A DNA stretch of 64,000 bases. Origin: Streptomyces longisporoflavus. Lineage in GTDB: Bacteria; Actinomycetota; Actinomycetes; Streptomycetales; Streptomycetaceae. This document shows positions 42,687 to 52,706 of this stretch, in pieces. How positions within the stretch are numbered: position 1 is the stretch's first letter; each line of letters starts with the position of its first letter. The stretch covers positions 1-64,000 of the forward strand of contig NZ_BMTR01000001.1 of NCBI RefSeq assembly GCF_014649775.1, written 5' to 3'. The notes under the pieces were generated by a model. The model had not been told where the DNA came from. It did no database searches and was given only the letters and a program-made list of their open reading frames with translations. The position numbers were made by a program, and so were the translations under genes.

Positions 42687-43454
42687 ATGCACATTGCCGA
42701 GGGTTTCCTCCCACCGGCGCACGCGATCGCCTGGGGCGTAGCGTCCGCGCCGTTCGTCGTCCACGGAGTCCGCTCCCTGACCCGTGAGGTCAAGGAGCAC
42801 CCCGAGAGCACCCTGCTCCTGGGCGCCTCCGGTGCCTTCACCTTTGTCCTTTCCGCGCTGAAGATCCCCTCCGTGACGGGCAGTTGCTCGCATCCCACGG
42901 GAACCGGGCTCGGCGCGATCCTGTTCCGGCCGCCGATCATGGCGGTGCTCGGCACGATCACGCTGCTCTTCCAGGCGCTGCTGCTCGCCCACGGCGGGCT
43001 CACCACCCTCGGCGCCAACGTCTTCTCCATGGCCATCGTCGGTCCATGGGCCGGATACGCCGTCTACCGCCTCCTGAAGCGTTACGACGTGCCGCTCATG
43101 GTCGCCGTGTTCTTCGGCGCGTTCGTCGCCGACCTGTCCACGTACTGCGTCACCAGCGTCCAGCTGGCCCTGGCGTTCCCCGACCCGAGCAGCGGATTCG
43201 TCGGCGCCCTCGGCAAGTTCGGCGGCATCTTCGCCGTCACGCAGATCCCGCTGGCCGTCAGTGAGGGCCTGCTCACCGTCGTGGTGATGCGGCTGCTCGT
43301 GCAGTCCAGCAAGGGCGAGCTGACGCGGCTCGGCGTACTGCTGCAAGGCGGCAAGAAGGCGGATGAGGGCGGCAAGAAGGACACGGACGCCAAGAAGTGC
43401 ACGGACACCGAGAAGGACACGGACACCAAGTCGGAGACGGGGGCCAGCGCCTGA
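42687..43454 (+). CDS. cbiM: Cobalt ECF transporter S-component CbiM
   Basis: A 255-residue membrane protein, the Co(II)-binding S-component of the energy-coupling-factor cobalt transporter. It begins with the metal-binding [17 protein letters not shown] (Met1, His2 and further His ligands) and has [37 protein letters not shown] and [13 protein letters not shown]. The last ~40 residues are an unusual Lys/Asp/Thr repeat tail. ATG 42687 is fixed by the family N-terminus. It heads cbiMNQO. Confidence 0.95.
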   Translation: MHIAEGFLPPAHAIAWGVASAPFVVHGVRSLTREVKEHPESTLLLGASGAFTFVLSALKIPSVTGSCSHPTGTGLGAILFRPPIMAVLGTITLLFQALLLAHGGLTTLGANVFSMAIVGPWAGYAVYRLLKRYDVPLMVAVFFGAFVADLSTYCVTSVQLALAFPDPSSGFVGALGKFGGIFAVTQIPLAVSEGLLTVVVMRLLVQSSKGELTRLGVLLQGGKKADEGGKKDTDAKKCTDTEKDTDTKSETGASA

Positions 43455-43828
43455 TGAGCCGGAACGCGAAGATCAACACCCTGCTCCTTCTCGTCGTCGC
43501 CGCACTCGCGGTGCTGCCGCTGGCGCTCGGACTCGGCGACGACGAGAAGGAGCCGTTCACCGGGGCCGACGCCCAAGCCGAAACCGCGATCACCGAGATC
43601 AAGCCGGACTACGAGCCCTGGTTCTCCCCGCTGTACGAACCCCCCTCCGGGGAGGTCGAGTCGGCGCTCTTCGCCCTGCAAGCGGCCCTCGGCGCGGGCG
43701 TCCTCGCGTACTACTTCGGCCTGCGCAAGGGACGCAGGCAGGGCGCCGAACAGGCGCGGGCCGAGGAAGCCACCGAGGAGCAGACCGCGGACGCGGAGGG
43801 CGGCCGGCCCGGGGCCGGGCAGGTCTGA
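43454..43828 (+). CDS. cbiN: Cobalt transporter accessory subunit CbiN
   Basis: A 124-residue membrane protein with an N-terminal helix (LLLLVVAALAVLPLALGLG), an outside loop containing FTGADAQAE, EIKPDYEPWFSPLYEPPSGE, and a second helix ALFALQAALGAGVLAYYFG followed by a charged tail. CbiN delivers Co(II) to CbiM. The ATG overlaps the cbiM stop by one base (TGATG). Confidence 0.95.
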   Translation: MSRNAKINTLLLLVVAALAVLPLALGLGDDEKEPFTGADAQAETAITEIKPDYEPWFSPLYEPPSGEVESALFALQAALGAGVLAYYFGLRKGRRQGAEQARAEEATEEQTADAEGGRPGAGQV

Positions 43829-43834
43829 GTCCGC

Positions 43835-44584
43835 GTGCTGCCCATTGACGCGGCGGCGCACAGCAGTCGCTGGCGCCGCCGCCACCCCGTGGACAAAGCC
43901 GTGCTCGGGCTCGGCCTCACCGTCCTCGCCGTCTGTCTGCCGCCCTGGCCGGGCGCCGCCCTGGTACTGCTCACCGCGCTCACCGTGCTGCTCGGACCCG
44001 CCGGGGTGCCGCCGCGCAAGCTGTGGCGCGCCTACCGCGTACCGCTCGGCTTCTGTGTCACCGGCGCCCTGACCCTGATCGTCCAACTCGGCGGGCCCGA
44101 AGGGTTCGTCACCTTGGCGGACGGCGGCCCCGCACGGGCGGGCGGTCTGCTCCTGCGCACATCGGCCGCCTCGCTCGGCGTCCTGCTCTTCGCCTTCACC
44201 ACACCCATGTCGGACCTGTTGCCCCGCCTGGTCAAGGCGGGCGTCCCGGCGCCCGTCGTGGACGTGGCCCTGGTCATGTACCGGATGAGCTTCCTGCTCC
44301 TGGACTCCATGAGCCGTATCCGGCAGGCGCAGGCCGCACGCCTCGGCCACACCACACGCGCCGCGACCTGGCGCTCCCTGGGCGGTCTCGGCGCCACCGC
44401 GTTCGTGCGGGCCTTCGACCGGGCGACCCGGCTGCAGGCCGGGCTCGCCGGACGCGGCTACGACGGCACGCTGCGGGTGCTCGTGCCCGAGGCCCGGATC
44501 TCCCGGAGCTTCGTGGCCGCGAGCGCGGCACTCCTCACGGGCCTCGCGGCCCTCACCCTCGTACTGGAAAGGCTTCTTCGATGA
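43835..44584 (+). CDS. cbiQ: Cobalt ECF transporter T-component CbiQ
   Basis: A 249-residue energy-coupling membrane subunit. It has several helices and the cytoplasmic coupling motifs (RIRQAQAARLG and LQAGLAGRGYDG) that contact the ATPase. It starts at GTG 43835, 6 bp after cbiN, and overlaps cbiO by 4 bp. It is part of the B12-controlled cobalt importer. Confidence 0.93.
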   Translation: MLPIDAAAHSSRWRRRHPVDKAVLGLGLTVLAVCLPPWPGAALVLLTALTVLLGPAGVPPRKLWRAYRVPLGFCVTGALTLIVQLGGPEGFVTLADGGPARAGGLLLRTSAASLGVLLFAFTTPMSDLLPRLVKAGVPAPVVDVALVMYRMSFLLLDSMSRIRQAQAARLGHTTRAATWRSLGGLGATAFVRAFDRATRLQAGLAGRGYDGTLRVLVPEARISRSFVAASAALLTGLAALTLVLERLLR

Positions 44585-45471
44585 GCGAGCCGAGCGCTCC
44601 CGACCGCGAGCGAGAGCGGGAGCCTGGCGCGTCCTTGGTCGCTCTGCGCGCCGCGTCCTACGCGTACGAGGACGGGCCCACCGTGCTCAGCGACCTGGAC
44701 TTCGACGTCACCGAGGGCCGCGCCCTCGCGCTCCTGGGGCGCAACGGCAGCGGCAAGACCACCCTGATGCGGCTGCTGAGCGGCGGACTCCGCCCGGACC
44801 AGGGCGACTTGATCCTCGGGTCCGCCCCCGTGACGTACGACCGCAAGGGCCTCACGCGGCTGCGCACCACCGTCCAGCTGGTCGTGCAGGACCCGGACGA
44901 CCAGTTGTTCGCCGCCTCCGTCGAGCAGGACGTGTCCTTCGGTCCGCTGAACCTGGGGCTGTCCGACGCCGAGGTCAGGGCCCGGGTCGCCGAGGCCCTC
45001 GCCGCGCTCGACATCAGCGCCCTCGCGGACCGCCCCACGCACCTGCTCTCCTACGGCCAGCGCAAGCGGACGGCCATCGCGGGCGCCGTCGCGATGCGCC
45101 CCCGCGTACTGATCCTCGACGAGCCGACCGCCGGGCTCGACCCCGACGGACAGGAACGCCTCCTGACCACCCTGCAAGGCCTGCGGGACGCGGGGACGAC
45201 CGTGGTCATGGCCACCCACGACGTGGACCTGGCCCTGCGCTGGGCCGACGACGCCGCGCTGCTCACCCCCTCGGGAGTGCGCACCGGGCCGGTCGCCGAG
45301 ATGCTGGCCCGGCGCGAACTCCTGGCGCAGGCGGGCCTCACGCTGCCGTGGGGTATCGCCGTCAGGGAACTGCTGCGCGACAAGGGCCTGCTGGAGGGCG
45401 AAGGGCCGCGCACCCCGGAGGAGTTGGCGGCCCTGACGGCCTCGGCGATGCCCGGTGCGTCAGCCGGCTGA
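44581..45471 (+). CDS. cbiO: Cobalt ECF transporter ATPase CbiO
   Basis: A 296-residue ABC ATPase powering CbiMNQ. Walker A is LLGRNGSGKTTL, the Q-loop VVQDPDDQLFAASVEQDV is typical of ECF A-components, the signature is LSYGQRKR, Walker B VLILDEPTAGLDP, and the switch His is in ATHDVDLA. It ends 12 bp inside the convergent MFS gene. The call is firm. Confidence 0.95.
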   Translation: MSEPSAPDREREREPGASLVALRAASYAYEDGPTVLSDLDFDVTEGRALALLGRNGSGKTTLMRLLSGGLRPDQGDLILGSAPVTYDRKGLTRLRTTVQLVVQDPDDQLFAASVEQDVSFGPLNLGLSDAEVRARVAEALAALDISALADRPTHLLSYGQRKRTAIAGAVAMRPRVLILDEPTAGLDPDGQERLLTTLQGLRDAGTTVVMATHDVDLALRWADDAALLTPSGVRTGPVAEMLARRELLAQAGLTLPWGIAVRELLRDKGLLEGEGPRTPEELAALTASAMPGASAG

Positions 45472-46740
45472 CGGGCCCGGAGCCCGGACGCGGCCCGGCA
45501 GCAGCGCCGTGGCCAGAAGGGTGATCGCGGCGAGCGCGAGCCACGGCGCCCAGGACGGAAGACCGGCGTCCAGGAGCGAGCCGGTCGCGGCGCTGCCCGC
45601 GAGGACGATCAGGCCGGAGACCGAGGACAGGGCGCCGGTGTAGAGGCCGAGCCTGCCGTCGGGCGTGAGATCGGGGACCCGGGCGCGGGCGGCCGGGGCC
45701 ACCAGCATCTGCCCGAGCGTGAGCAGGACGACGAAGGCGGCGGCGGGCAGCAGCCCGGCGACACCCGTCCAGGCCGCCGGGCGCGCGAGGGCCACGACGG
45801 CGAACCCGGCGGAGATGAGCACGAGCCCGGCGGCCATCGAGCGGCGCTGGTCGAGCCGGCCCGCCGCCCAGTGCGTGACCGGCAGCTGTGTGGTCACCAC
45901 AAGCAGCGAGGAGAGGGCGAAGAGCCAGGCAAGCGGCGCCTGTGACCCCGCCGCGCGCTCCACCTCGTCGGGGAGGGCCAGATAGAGCTGGTTGTACGCC
46001 AGGAGATAGGCGCCGTACGCACAGCACACCGCCAGGAAGCGGCGGTTGCGCAGCATGTCGCGTACGCCTCCTCGTACGCGGACCCGCTCGCGCCCCGGGA
46101 TGTGCTGCGGCAGCAGCCACAGGTGCCCGGCAAGGACGAGGACGAAGACCCCGGAACCCGCCAGGCATACGGTGCGGAAGTCGACGGAGAGCAGCAGCGC
46201 GCCGAGGAGCGGGCCAAGGAACGCGCCGGCCTGGCCCGCCACGGTGAGCAGGGCCAGGACGCGGGTGCGCGGGCCGCGTCCCGCCTCCTCCCAGAGCACC
46301 GCCTGCCGGGCCACCTCTGATTCCACGGCGGGCGAGAACAGGGCCGCGGCGAATCCGATCAGGAGGACCGCGCCGATGACCGACCAGGTCTGCTGCGCGT
46401 AACCGAGCCAGCCGAAACCGGCGATGCGCAGTACGCAGCCGGTGAGTACGACAGGCCGTACGCCGTACCGGTCGGTCAGGGCGCCGCCCACCACGAAGAG
46501 CCCCTGCTGGCTGAAGGTCCGCAGGCCGAGCACGAGGCCGACCAGCCAGCCCGCCATGCCTATTGCCGCGCCCAGGTGCTCGGCCAGGAAGGGCAGTACG
46601 GCGAAGAAGCCGATGTTGAAGGCGAGCTGGGTCAGGATCAGCAGGCGCAGCAAGGGGGAGAGGCTCGACCAGGTCCGTTCGCGGCGCGAGAGCAGCGCGG
46701 GCCGGGTCCGGGTCCGGAGCAGTTGACGCCGCCCGCTCAT
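45460..46740 (-). CDS. MFS transporter (drug/chelate exporter type)
   Basis: A 426-residue, twelve-helix MFS protein with FNIGFFAVLPFLAEHLG in helix 1, GGALTDRYGVRPVVLTG between helices 2 and 3 and FSPAVESEVARQ. It resembles drug/H+ antiporters of the MdtH kind. Its ATG overlaps the stop of the fused ABC permease by 4 bp, so it belongs to the SBP/permease operon rather than to the cobalt genes it converges on. A metallophore exporter like staphylococcal CntE is one reading of this context; a drug exporter is the alternative. Confidence 0.85.
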   Translation of the reverse strand: MSGRRQLLRTRTRPALLSRRERTWSSLSPLLRLLILTQLAFNIGFFAVLPFLAEHLGAAIGMAGWLVGLVLGLRTFSQQGLFVVGGALTDRYGVRPVVLTGCVLRIAGFGWLGYAQQTWSVIGAVLLIGFAAALFSPAVESEVARQAVLWEEAGRGPRTRVLALLTVAGQAGAFLGPLLGALLLSVDFRTVCLAGSGVFVLVLAGHLWLLPQHIPGRERVRVRGGVRDMLRNRRFLAVCCAYGAYLLAYNQLYLALPDEVERAAGSQAPLAWLFALSSLLVVTTQLPVTHWAAGRLDQRRSMAAGLVLISAGFAVVALARPAAWTGVAGLLPAAAFVVLLTLGQMLVAPAARARVPDLTPDGRLGLYTGALSSVSGLIVLAGSAATGSLLDAGLPSWAPWLALAAITLLATALLPGRVRAPGPSAG

Positions 46741-48770
46741 CGGGCAGTCGTTCCTGCCGTGACCAATTCCCGCGCCGCGGGCCGCGCTTCGGCCGCCCGG
46801 GGCGGTTCGTCGGGCCCGAGCCCGCGTCCGCGCCCGAGCCCGCGCCGTGAACTGCGGGGAGTCCACACCCCGCCCGCCGCCGTCACCGCGAGGGCGCCCA
46901 GGAGGGCGAGGGCGGCTGCCGGGGCGAGCAGCGCCCAGGGGGCGCGCTCGGCGTAGGGCTGGTTCTCGGCGAGCAGCAGACCCCACTCGGGGGACGGGGG
47001 CTGGGCCCCCAGGCCGAGGAAGCCGAGGGCGGCGAGGGCCAGCGCGACGGAGGGCAGACGCAGCAGGGCGTGGCGGGTGACGGGCACAAGGACAGCGGGC
47101 AGCAGATGGCGCCGGAGTTGGTGAAAGCGTCCCGCGCCCAGACTGCGCGTCGCCGTCAGATGGAGGGTGGCGCGCTCCTGGAGAAGCAGCGCGGCGGTGT
47201 GGGCGGCCAGCGGGACCCAGGCGACGGCGGCCACCGCGATGGCGGGGGTGGCGGCACCGCTGCCCGCTACGCCGGCGACGACGAGACCCGCGAGCGTCGG
47301 CGGAATGGCGTTGAGCGTGTCGAGCAGCGGGCCCGAGAACCGGGGCACGAGACCGAGCAGGACGCCGGCCACCAGGGCGAAGGCGCTGATCCCCACGGCC
47401 AGGGCGAGGGTGTGGAGCGCGCCGTGCCCCACCCTGGCGAGCACGTCGCGCCCCAGGGCGTCCGTGCCGAACAGGTGCGCCGACGAAGGCGCCTGGAGCC
47501 GGGCCGCGGTGTCCAGGGCGAGGGGATCGCGGGCCAGGCCGAGCAGGATGACGCCGAGGAGCAGTCCGCCGTAGAGCAGCGGCAGTCGGCTCGGCGCGGG
47601 CGGCACCGGGCTGTGCAGGGTCGGCAGCGCGCCGTCGCGCAGGGCAGGACCGGTCGTGAGCCGGGCCGCGATGCGGAACAGGCCGCCCGCCACGGCGGCG
47701 AGCAGCACGAGCGCGAGCGTGCCCGCCTGGAGGACGGGCAGATCCTGTGCCACCGCGGCCTGCAGTGTGGTGCGGCCGAGTCCGGGGATGTCGAAGATCT
47801 GCTCCACGGCGACCGCGCCGCCGGTCAGACCCACCAGGAACAGGCCGAGGTTCGGAAGGAGCGCGGGGACGCAGCGGCGCAGCGCCTGGCGCGCGACGCG
47901 GCCGCCCGGGATGCCGCGCGCCGCCGCGGCCCGCGCCCACGGTTCGGCGTAGGCGCCGGGCAGCAGGTCGTCGAGGAGCCGTCCGAGCAGCGCTCCCGCG
48001 GGCAGCCCGAGCGAGACGGAGGGAAGGACCATCCACTGGGGCCCGTACCAGCCGAGCGCCGGCAGCCAGCCCAGATGTACGCCGATGACGGTGGCGAGGA
48101 CCGAGGCGGTGAGGAACTCGGGCAGTGCGGCGAAGATCGCGGCGCCGCCGCGCGCGCGGCGGCGTCCGGAGAGTCGGCGGCGGGAGCCGAGCCACAGTGT
48201 GCGGGCGCACACCGCGCCCGCCGTGAGAACGGCCACCACGAGCGCCCCGGACATGAGGAGCAGCGAGACGCCCAAGGACTGCGCCACGGAGGGCAGCACG
48301 GCTTCGCCGGAGATCCACGACTGCCCGGCGTCCCCGCGAAGGAGCCCGCCCGTCCACTGGCCGAGCAGGTGCAAGGGGCCGTGGTCCAGGCCGAGTTGGG
48401 TACGGACGGCGGCCAGGGCCTCGGGGGCGGGCGTGCGCTCCGCCGACCTGGCCTTGAGCACGGTCAACGCCGGGTCGGTACGCGAAAGCCACGGCAACAG
48501 GCCGATCAGGCACAGCAGCGCCGTGGCGAGGACGACGCGCCAGAGCAACGCAGGCCCACCGGCACGGCCGAGCCTGCGCACGCCGCGTGCCGTTCTGCGC
48601 CGACTGCTGCGAGCGTCGCGTGCGCCGCCTGCTGCTTTGCGCCAGCCGCTCCCGGCGTCGCGTGCGCCGCCTGCCGTATTGCGCTCGTCGCTGCCAGCGT
48701 CGCGTGTGCCGCCTGCCGTACTGCGCCCGCCGCCCCCCGCGTCGCGCCCGCCGTCCTCGGTTTTGCGCAC
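46737..48770 (-). CDS. Fused DppB-DppC-type ABC permease
   Basis: A 677-residue fusion of the two inner-membrane permeases of a peptide/nickel-type importer. Residues ~75-365 are the DppB/NikB half (LGLDHGPLHLLGQWTGGLLRG, EAA loop ARGIPGGRVARQALRRC). Residues ~395-640 are the DppC/NikC half (HLFGTDALGRDVLARV, SLGAGRFHQLRRHLLPA, SPEWGLLLAENQPY). The first ~60 residues are a Gly/Ala/Arg/Asp-rich region of 14-residue repeats, unusual for a permease. The GTG start uses GAGGG within the end of the upstream gene. No ATPase gene is adjacent. Confidence 0.88.
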   Translation of the reverse strand: MRKTEDGGRDAGGGGRSTAGGTRDAGSDERNTAGGARDAGSGWRKAAGGARDARSSRRRTARGVRRLGRAGGPALLWRVVLATALLCLIGLLPWLSRTDPALTVLKARSAERTPAPEALAAVRTQLGLDHGPLHLLGQWTGGLLRGDAGQSWISGEAVLPSVAQSLGVSLLLMSGALVVAVLTAGAVCARTLWLGSRRRLSGRRRARGGAAIFAALPEFLTASVLATVIGVHLGWLPALGWYGPQWMVLPSVSLGLPAGALLGRLLDDLLPGAYAEPWARAAAARGIPGGRVARQALRRCVPALLPNLGLFLVGLTGGAVAVEQIFDIPGLGRTTLQAAVAQDLPVLQAGTLALVLLAAVAGGLFRIAARLTTGPALRDGALPTLHSPVPPAPSRLPLLYGGLLLGVILLGLARDPLALDTAARLQAPSSAHLFGTDALGRDVLARVGHGALHTLALAVGISAFALVAGVLLGLVPRFSGPLLDTLNAIPPTLAGLVVAGVAGSGAATPAIAVAAVAWVPLAAHTAALLLQERATLHLTATRSLGAGRFHQLRRHLLPAVLVPVTRHALLRLPSVALALAALGFLGLGAQPPSPEWGLLLAENQPYAERAPWALLAPAAALALLGALAVTAAGGVWTPRSSRRGLGRGRGLGPDEPPRAAEARPAARELVTAGTTAR
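48613..48770. repeat. Four 42-bp tandem repeats in the permease 5' end
   Basis: The octamer GCGTCGCG recurs at 48613, 48655, 48697 and 48739, exactly 42 bp apart, within an imperfect 42-bp repeat containing CGCCGCCTGC. In the permease frame each unit gives 14 residues such as TAGGARDAGSGWRK. The period keeps the reading frame. Confidence 0.85.
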
Positions 48771-48777
48771 GCCGCCC

Positions 48778-50283
48778 TCAGCGCCTCGTGCCAGCGCCGG
48801 TGCCGGTGCCGATCAGTGTTCGCTCGTACGGGTCGAGGATTTCGCCCCGCACCGAGCCGCCGACGCCCGTGATGATCCGCTGGTGGACCAGCGGGACGAC
48901 GGCGTCCGTGCCGAGGATCCGGGCCTCGGCGGCCATGGTCGCGTCCTGCCGCTTCGCGGTGTCGGCCGTGTTCTCGGCCTTCTCTACGGCCTTGTCGACC
49001 GAGCTGTCGCACAGGAGGGAGAGGTTGTAGCTGCCGTCGCAGGTGTAGTCGCTGGCGAGCACCGAGACGGGGTCGCCGGTGTCGAGCATGGTGTTGCGGG
49101 CGCCGACGAACGCGTCGAACTTCCCCTCGAGGGCGTCGCCCTCGATGCGGGAGGACTCGCGGACCTCCAGCTTCACCTTGAAGCCGGCCTTCTGCAGCTG
49201 CTGCTTGAGCACTTGGGCGACCTCGGGCAGCTCGGGCCGGTTGTCGTAGGTGCCCAGGGTGATGGTCTGCCCGCCGGGTGCTTTCGGCTTGGCCCGGCCC
49301 TTCGGCTCGGTGCGCTTGCCGTCGGCCCAGTTGAGGGCGGGGCCGAAGATGCCCTTGCCGGTGTCGGCGTGGCCCTCGTACACGTCCTTGGCGAGTGCGG
49401 AGGTGTCGATCGCGGCGCGGGCGGCGGCGCGCAGGCCGGGGTCCTTGAAGGCGCCCTTCTCGGTGTTGAGCTGGAGCGCGGTGGTGCGTGCCGTGGCGGT
49501 CTCGCGGGCGTGGCCCTTGTCGAGGGATGCGGCCTGGGAGACGGGGACGGCCTCGGCGATGTCCACGTCACCCGTGCGCAGGGCGTTCGTGCGCGCGGTG
49601 CCGTCGGCGATGAACCGGGCGTCGACGCCGGAGGCCCGGGCGAGGCCGCCCCAATAGTCGTCGAAGCGGTCGAGCGTGGCCGCGCTGGCGCCGGTGGACT
49701 TGGTGAGCTCGAAGGGGCCGGTGGCGGTGCCGACCGGACTGACCTTGTCGCCCTTCCCGTACGCCTTCGCGGAGAGCACGGCGAGGCCGGGGCTGGACAG
49801 GCGCAGCGGAAGCGCGGGGTCCGGGTCGGCGGTGGTGATCCGGACCCGGTCCTTGCCGACGGGCTCGGCGGTGAGGGAGGCCCCGGAGAGCGCGGCGGTG
49901 ACGGGCTTGGCCTTGCCCGCGTGGGTGAGGGCCGACGCGACGGCGGCGGGCGTGACCCGGCTGCCGTCCTGGAAGTCGGCCTGGCGCAGGGTGAAGAGCC
50001 AGCTGCGGTCGTTCTCCTGCTGCCAGGACGCGGCGAGCGAGGGAGCGGCGGTACCGTTCGCGTCCAGCTTGGTCAGGCCCTCGGTGACGCCGAGGCGGCT
50101 GAGGAGGGTGGCGTCCGCACCGTACGGGGAGAAGTTCTCGGAGGGCGGGAAGGCCAGCGCGACCTTCAGCCGGGCGCCGCCCGCGGTGCCGCCCGAGGAG
50201 TCGTTCTTCGCGGCGAAACAGCCGGTGAGCAGGGGTGCGACGAGCAGTCCTGCTATGAGCGGGCGGGGGCGGACGGAGCGCAT
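48778..50283 (-). CDS. SBP_bac_5 substrate-binding lipoprotein (peptide/nickel/metallophore type)
   Basis: A 501-residue extracellular binding protein of the DppA/OppA/NikA family. The lipoprotein signal is RPRPLIAGLLVAPLLTGC. Core motifs include LKVALAFPPSENFSPYG, LAASWQQENDRSWLFTLRQ and FQDGSRVTPAAVASAL. The ligand could be a peptide, nickel or metal chelate. ATG 50283 is chosen because GAGGA precedes it and the lipobox falls correctly. It is first in an operon with the fused permease and MFS exporter and has a Zur-box-like sequence ~62 bp upstream. Confidence 0.88.
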   Translation of the reverse strand: MRSVRPRPLIAGLLVAPLLTGCFAAKNDSSGGTAGGARLKVALAFPPSENFSPYGADATLLSRLGVTEGLTKLDANGTAAPSLAASWQQENDRSWLFTLRQADFQDGSRVTPAAVASALTHAGKAKPVTAALSGASLTAEPVGKDRVRITTADPDPALPLRLSSPGLAVLSAKAYGKGDKVSPVGTATGPFELTKSTGASAATLDRFDDYWGGLARASGVDARFIADGTARTNALRTGDVDIAEAVPVSQAASLDKGHARETATARTTALQLNTEKGAFKDPGLRAAARAAIDTSALAKDVYEGHADTGKGIFGPALNWADGKRTEPKGRAKPKAPGGQTITLGTYDNRPELPEVAQVLKQQLQKAGFKVKLEVRESSRIEGDALEGKFDAFVGARNTMLDTGDPVSVLASDYTCDGSYNLSLLCDSSVDKAVEKAENTADTAKRQDATMAAEARILGTDAVVPLVHQRIITGVGGSVRGEILDPYERTLIGTGTGAGTRR

Positions 50284-50344
50284 GGTCCTCGTTCTCGGTG
50301 GGGGTGTGTCCGAAGGTGAAGCAGCAGCAGCCACGGAGATTACA

Positions 50345-50359
50345 TGACAACCATTTCCA
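50345..50359 (-). promoter_or_regulatory. Zur-box-like operator
   Basis: On the plus strand the bases read TGACAACCATTTCCA, matching 12 of 15 positions of the actinobacterial zinc-uptake-regulator consensus TGAAAATCATTTTCA as I remember it. It is centred ~70 bp upstream of the binding-protein start. If real, the operon is switched on by zinc shortage. Confidence 0.4.
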
Positions 50360-50431
50360 TTAGGTGGGCGGGGGCGGGTCCGCGGTGGTCGGGTCCGCCG
50401 GGATCGAATCCGGAAAGGGTGCGATCGAGAT

Positions 50432-50965
50432 TTACGGCCGCATGGGAACTTCGAAATGCACGACTCGCGACGCGCCGGAGTCCTCGCGTTCGTCGTGCAC
50501 CACCTTCCCTTGGGAGCGCCAGAATCCTTCGGCGCCGGTGACCTCCGGATCGGTGTGCAGATACACGGACCGGTATCCGCCGTCCGCGGCGGCGAAGTCG
50601 AGCAGCTCGCCGACCAGGCGCCGGGCGAGTCCGCGGCGCCGGTGCTCGGCGCGCACGTAGACGCGCCGCAGCTGTGCCGTCTCGCCCGAGGGGAAGCGTT
50701 CGGAGATCCAGGCCGGGTTCGGCGGATGGGCGGGGCCGCGGGAGTCGAGCGCGGCGGTGGCGGCGACCGACCCGTCCCGCTCGTCCACCGCGACGAGCAG
50801 GGTGTGGCGGGCGGGCCTCAGATATGCGCCGTCGAGGTCGATGATGTCGCCGTGCCAGTGCGGCACGTAACCCGTGCCGAAGTCGTGGTAAACGGTGTCG
50901 AGCATGACGGCTCGCGCGGCGCCGAGGTCGTCGGCGGTGGCCGTCCGGATGCGGTAATCAAGCAC
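50432..50965 (-). CDS. GNAT-family N-acetyltransferase
   Basis: A ~177-residue GCN5-related acetyltransferase. The acetyl-CoA loop reads AQLRRVYVRAEHRRRGLARRL, followed by YRSVYLHTDPEVTGAEGFW. The substrate is unknown. A TAGGAT -10 hexamer ends six bases before GTG 50965, so a leaderless transcript starting there is more likely than GTG 50971, which would lie between the -10 and the start site. It is divergent from argG. Confidence 0.87.
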   Translation of the reverse strand: MLDYRIRTATADDLGAARAVMLDTVYHDFGTGYVPHWHGDIIDLDGAYLRPARHTLLVAVDERDGSVAATAALDSRGPAHPPNPAWISERFPSGETAQLRRVYVRAEHRRRGLARRLVGELLDFAAADGGYRSVYLHTDPEVTGAEGFWRSQGKVVHDEREDSGASRVVHFEVPMRP

Positions 50966-51017
50966 TTGCACATCCTATGCATTAAGCCGTCACGCCTCGC
51001 CGCCCGGTGAGCGGCAT

Positions 51018-52500
<1,483 letters not shown>

Positions 52501-52527
52501 CACCGGACACCGGTCGTACGCGACTGA

Positions 52528-52568
52528 CGGCGGGCCCCCGGCGGATTCTGATCCGCCGGGGCCCGCCG
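52528..52568 (+). terminator. Strong terminator after argG
   Basis: A 19/18-nt stem (CGGCGGGC...GGCGGAT with ATCCGCC...GCCCGCCG, one bulged C) closes on the loop TCTG. It lies 28 bp after the argG stop. Confidence 0.8.
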
Positions 52569-52609
52569 CGTTGTCGCGTCCGTCCCGGGTGCGTGTCCCA
52601 GTGAGTCAC

Positions 52610-52626
52610 ATGTCCCATTGGGACAT
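52610..52626. promoter_or_regulatory. Perfect palindrome upstream of the alcohol dehydrogenase
   Basis: ATGTCCCA-T-TGGGACAT is a perfect 17-bp odd palindrome ~80 bp before the dehydrogenase ATG. A partial second copy (TGTCCCAGTG) lies just upstream from 52594. Two phased sites suggest a dimeric or oligomeric regulator, which is not encoded nearby. Confidence 0.65.
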
Positions 52627-52706
52627 TTCGAGGAGTAGAGTCGGATGCAGGAGCGCCGGGGGGACCAGGAAGCGCACAGCACGAAAAACGAGAAGAGGCA
52701 TCCCAG

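Noticed and set aside
45460..45471. The MFS gene as part of the cobalt operon
   Set aside because: It is on the opposite strand and overlaps cbiO tail to tail; its translational coupling is with the ABC permease.
46741..48513. Long upstream in-frame extension of the MFS gene that might hide the missing ABC ATPase
   Set aside because: It is an out-of-frame shadow of the permease gene; no Walker A, signature or Walker B motif is present.
50384..50420. A tRNA T-arm-like sequence (GGATCGAATCC)
   Set aside because: No matching acceptor, D or anticodon arms occur at the right distances; it is chance similarity in the intergenic gap.
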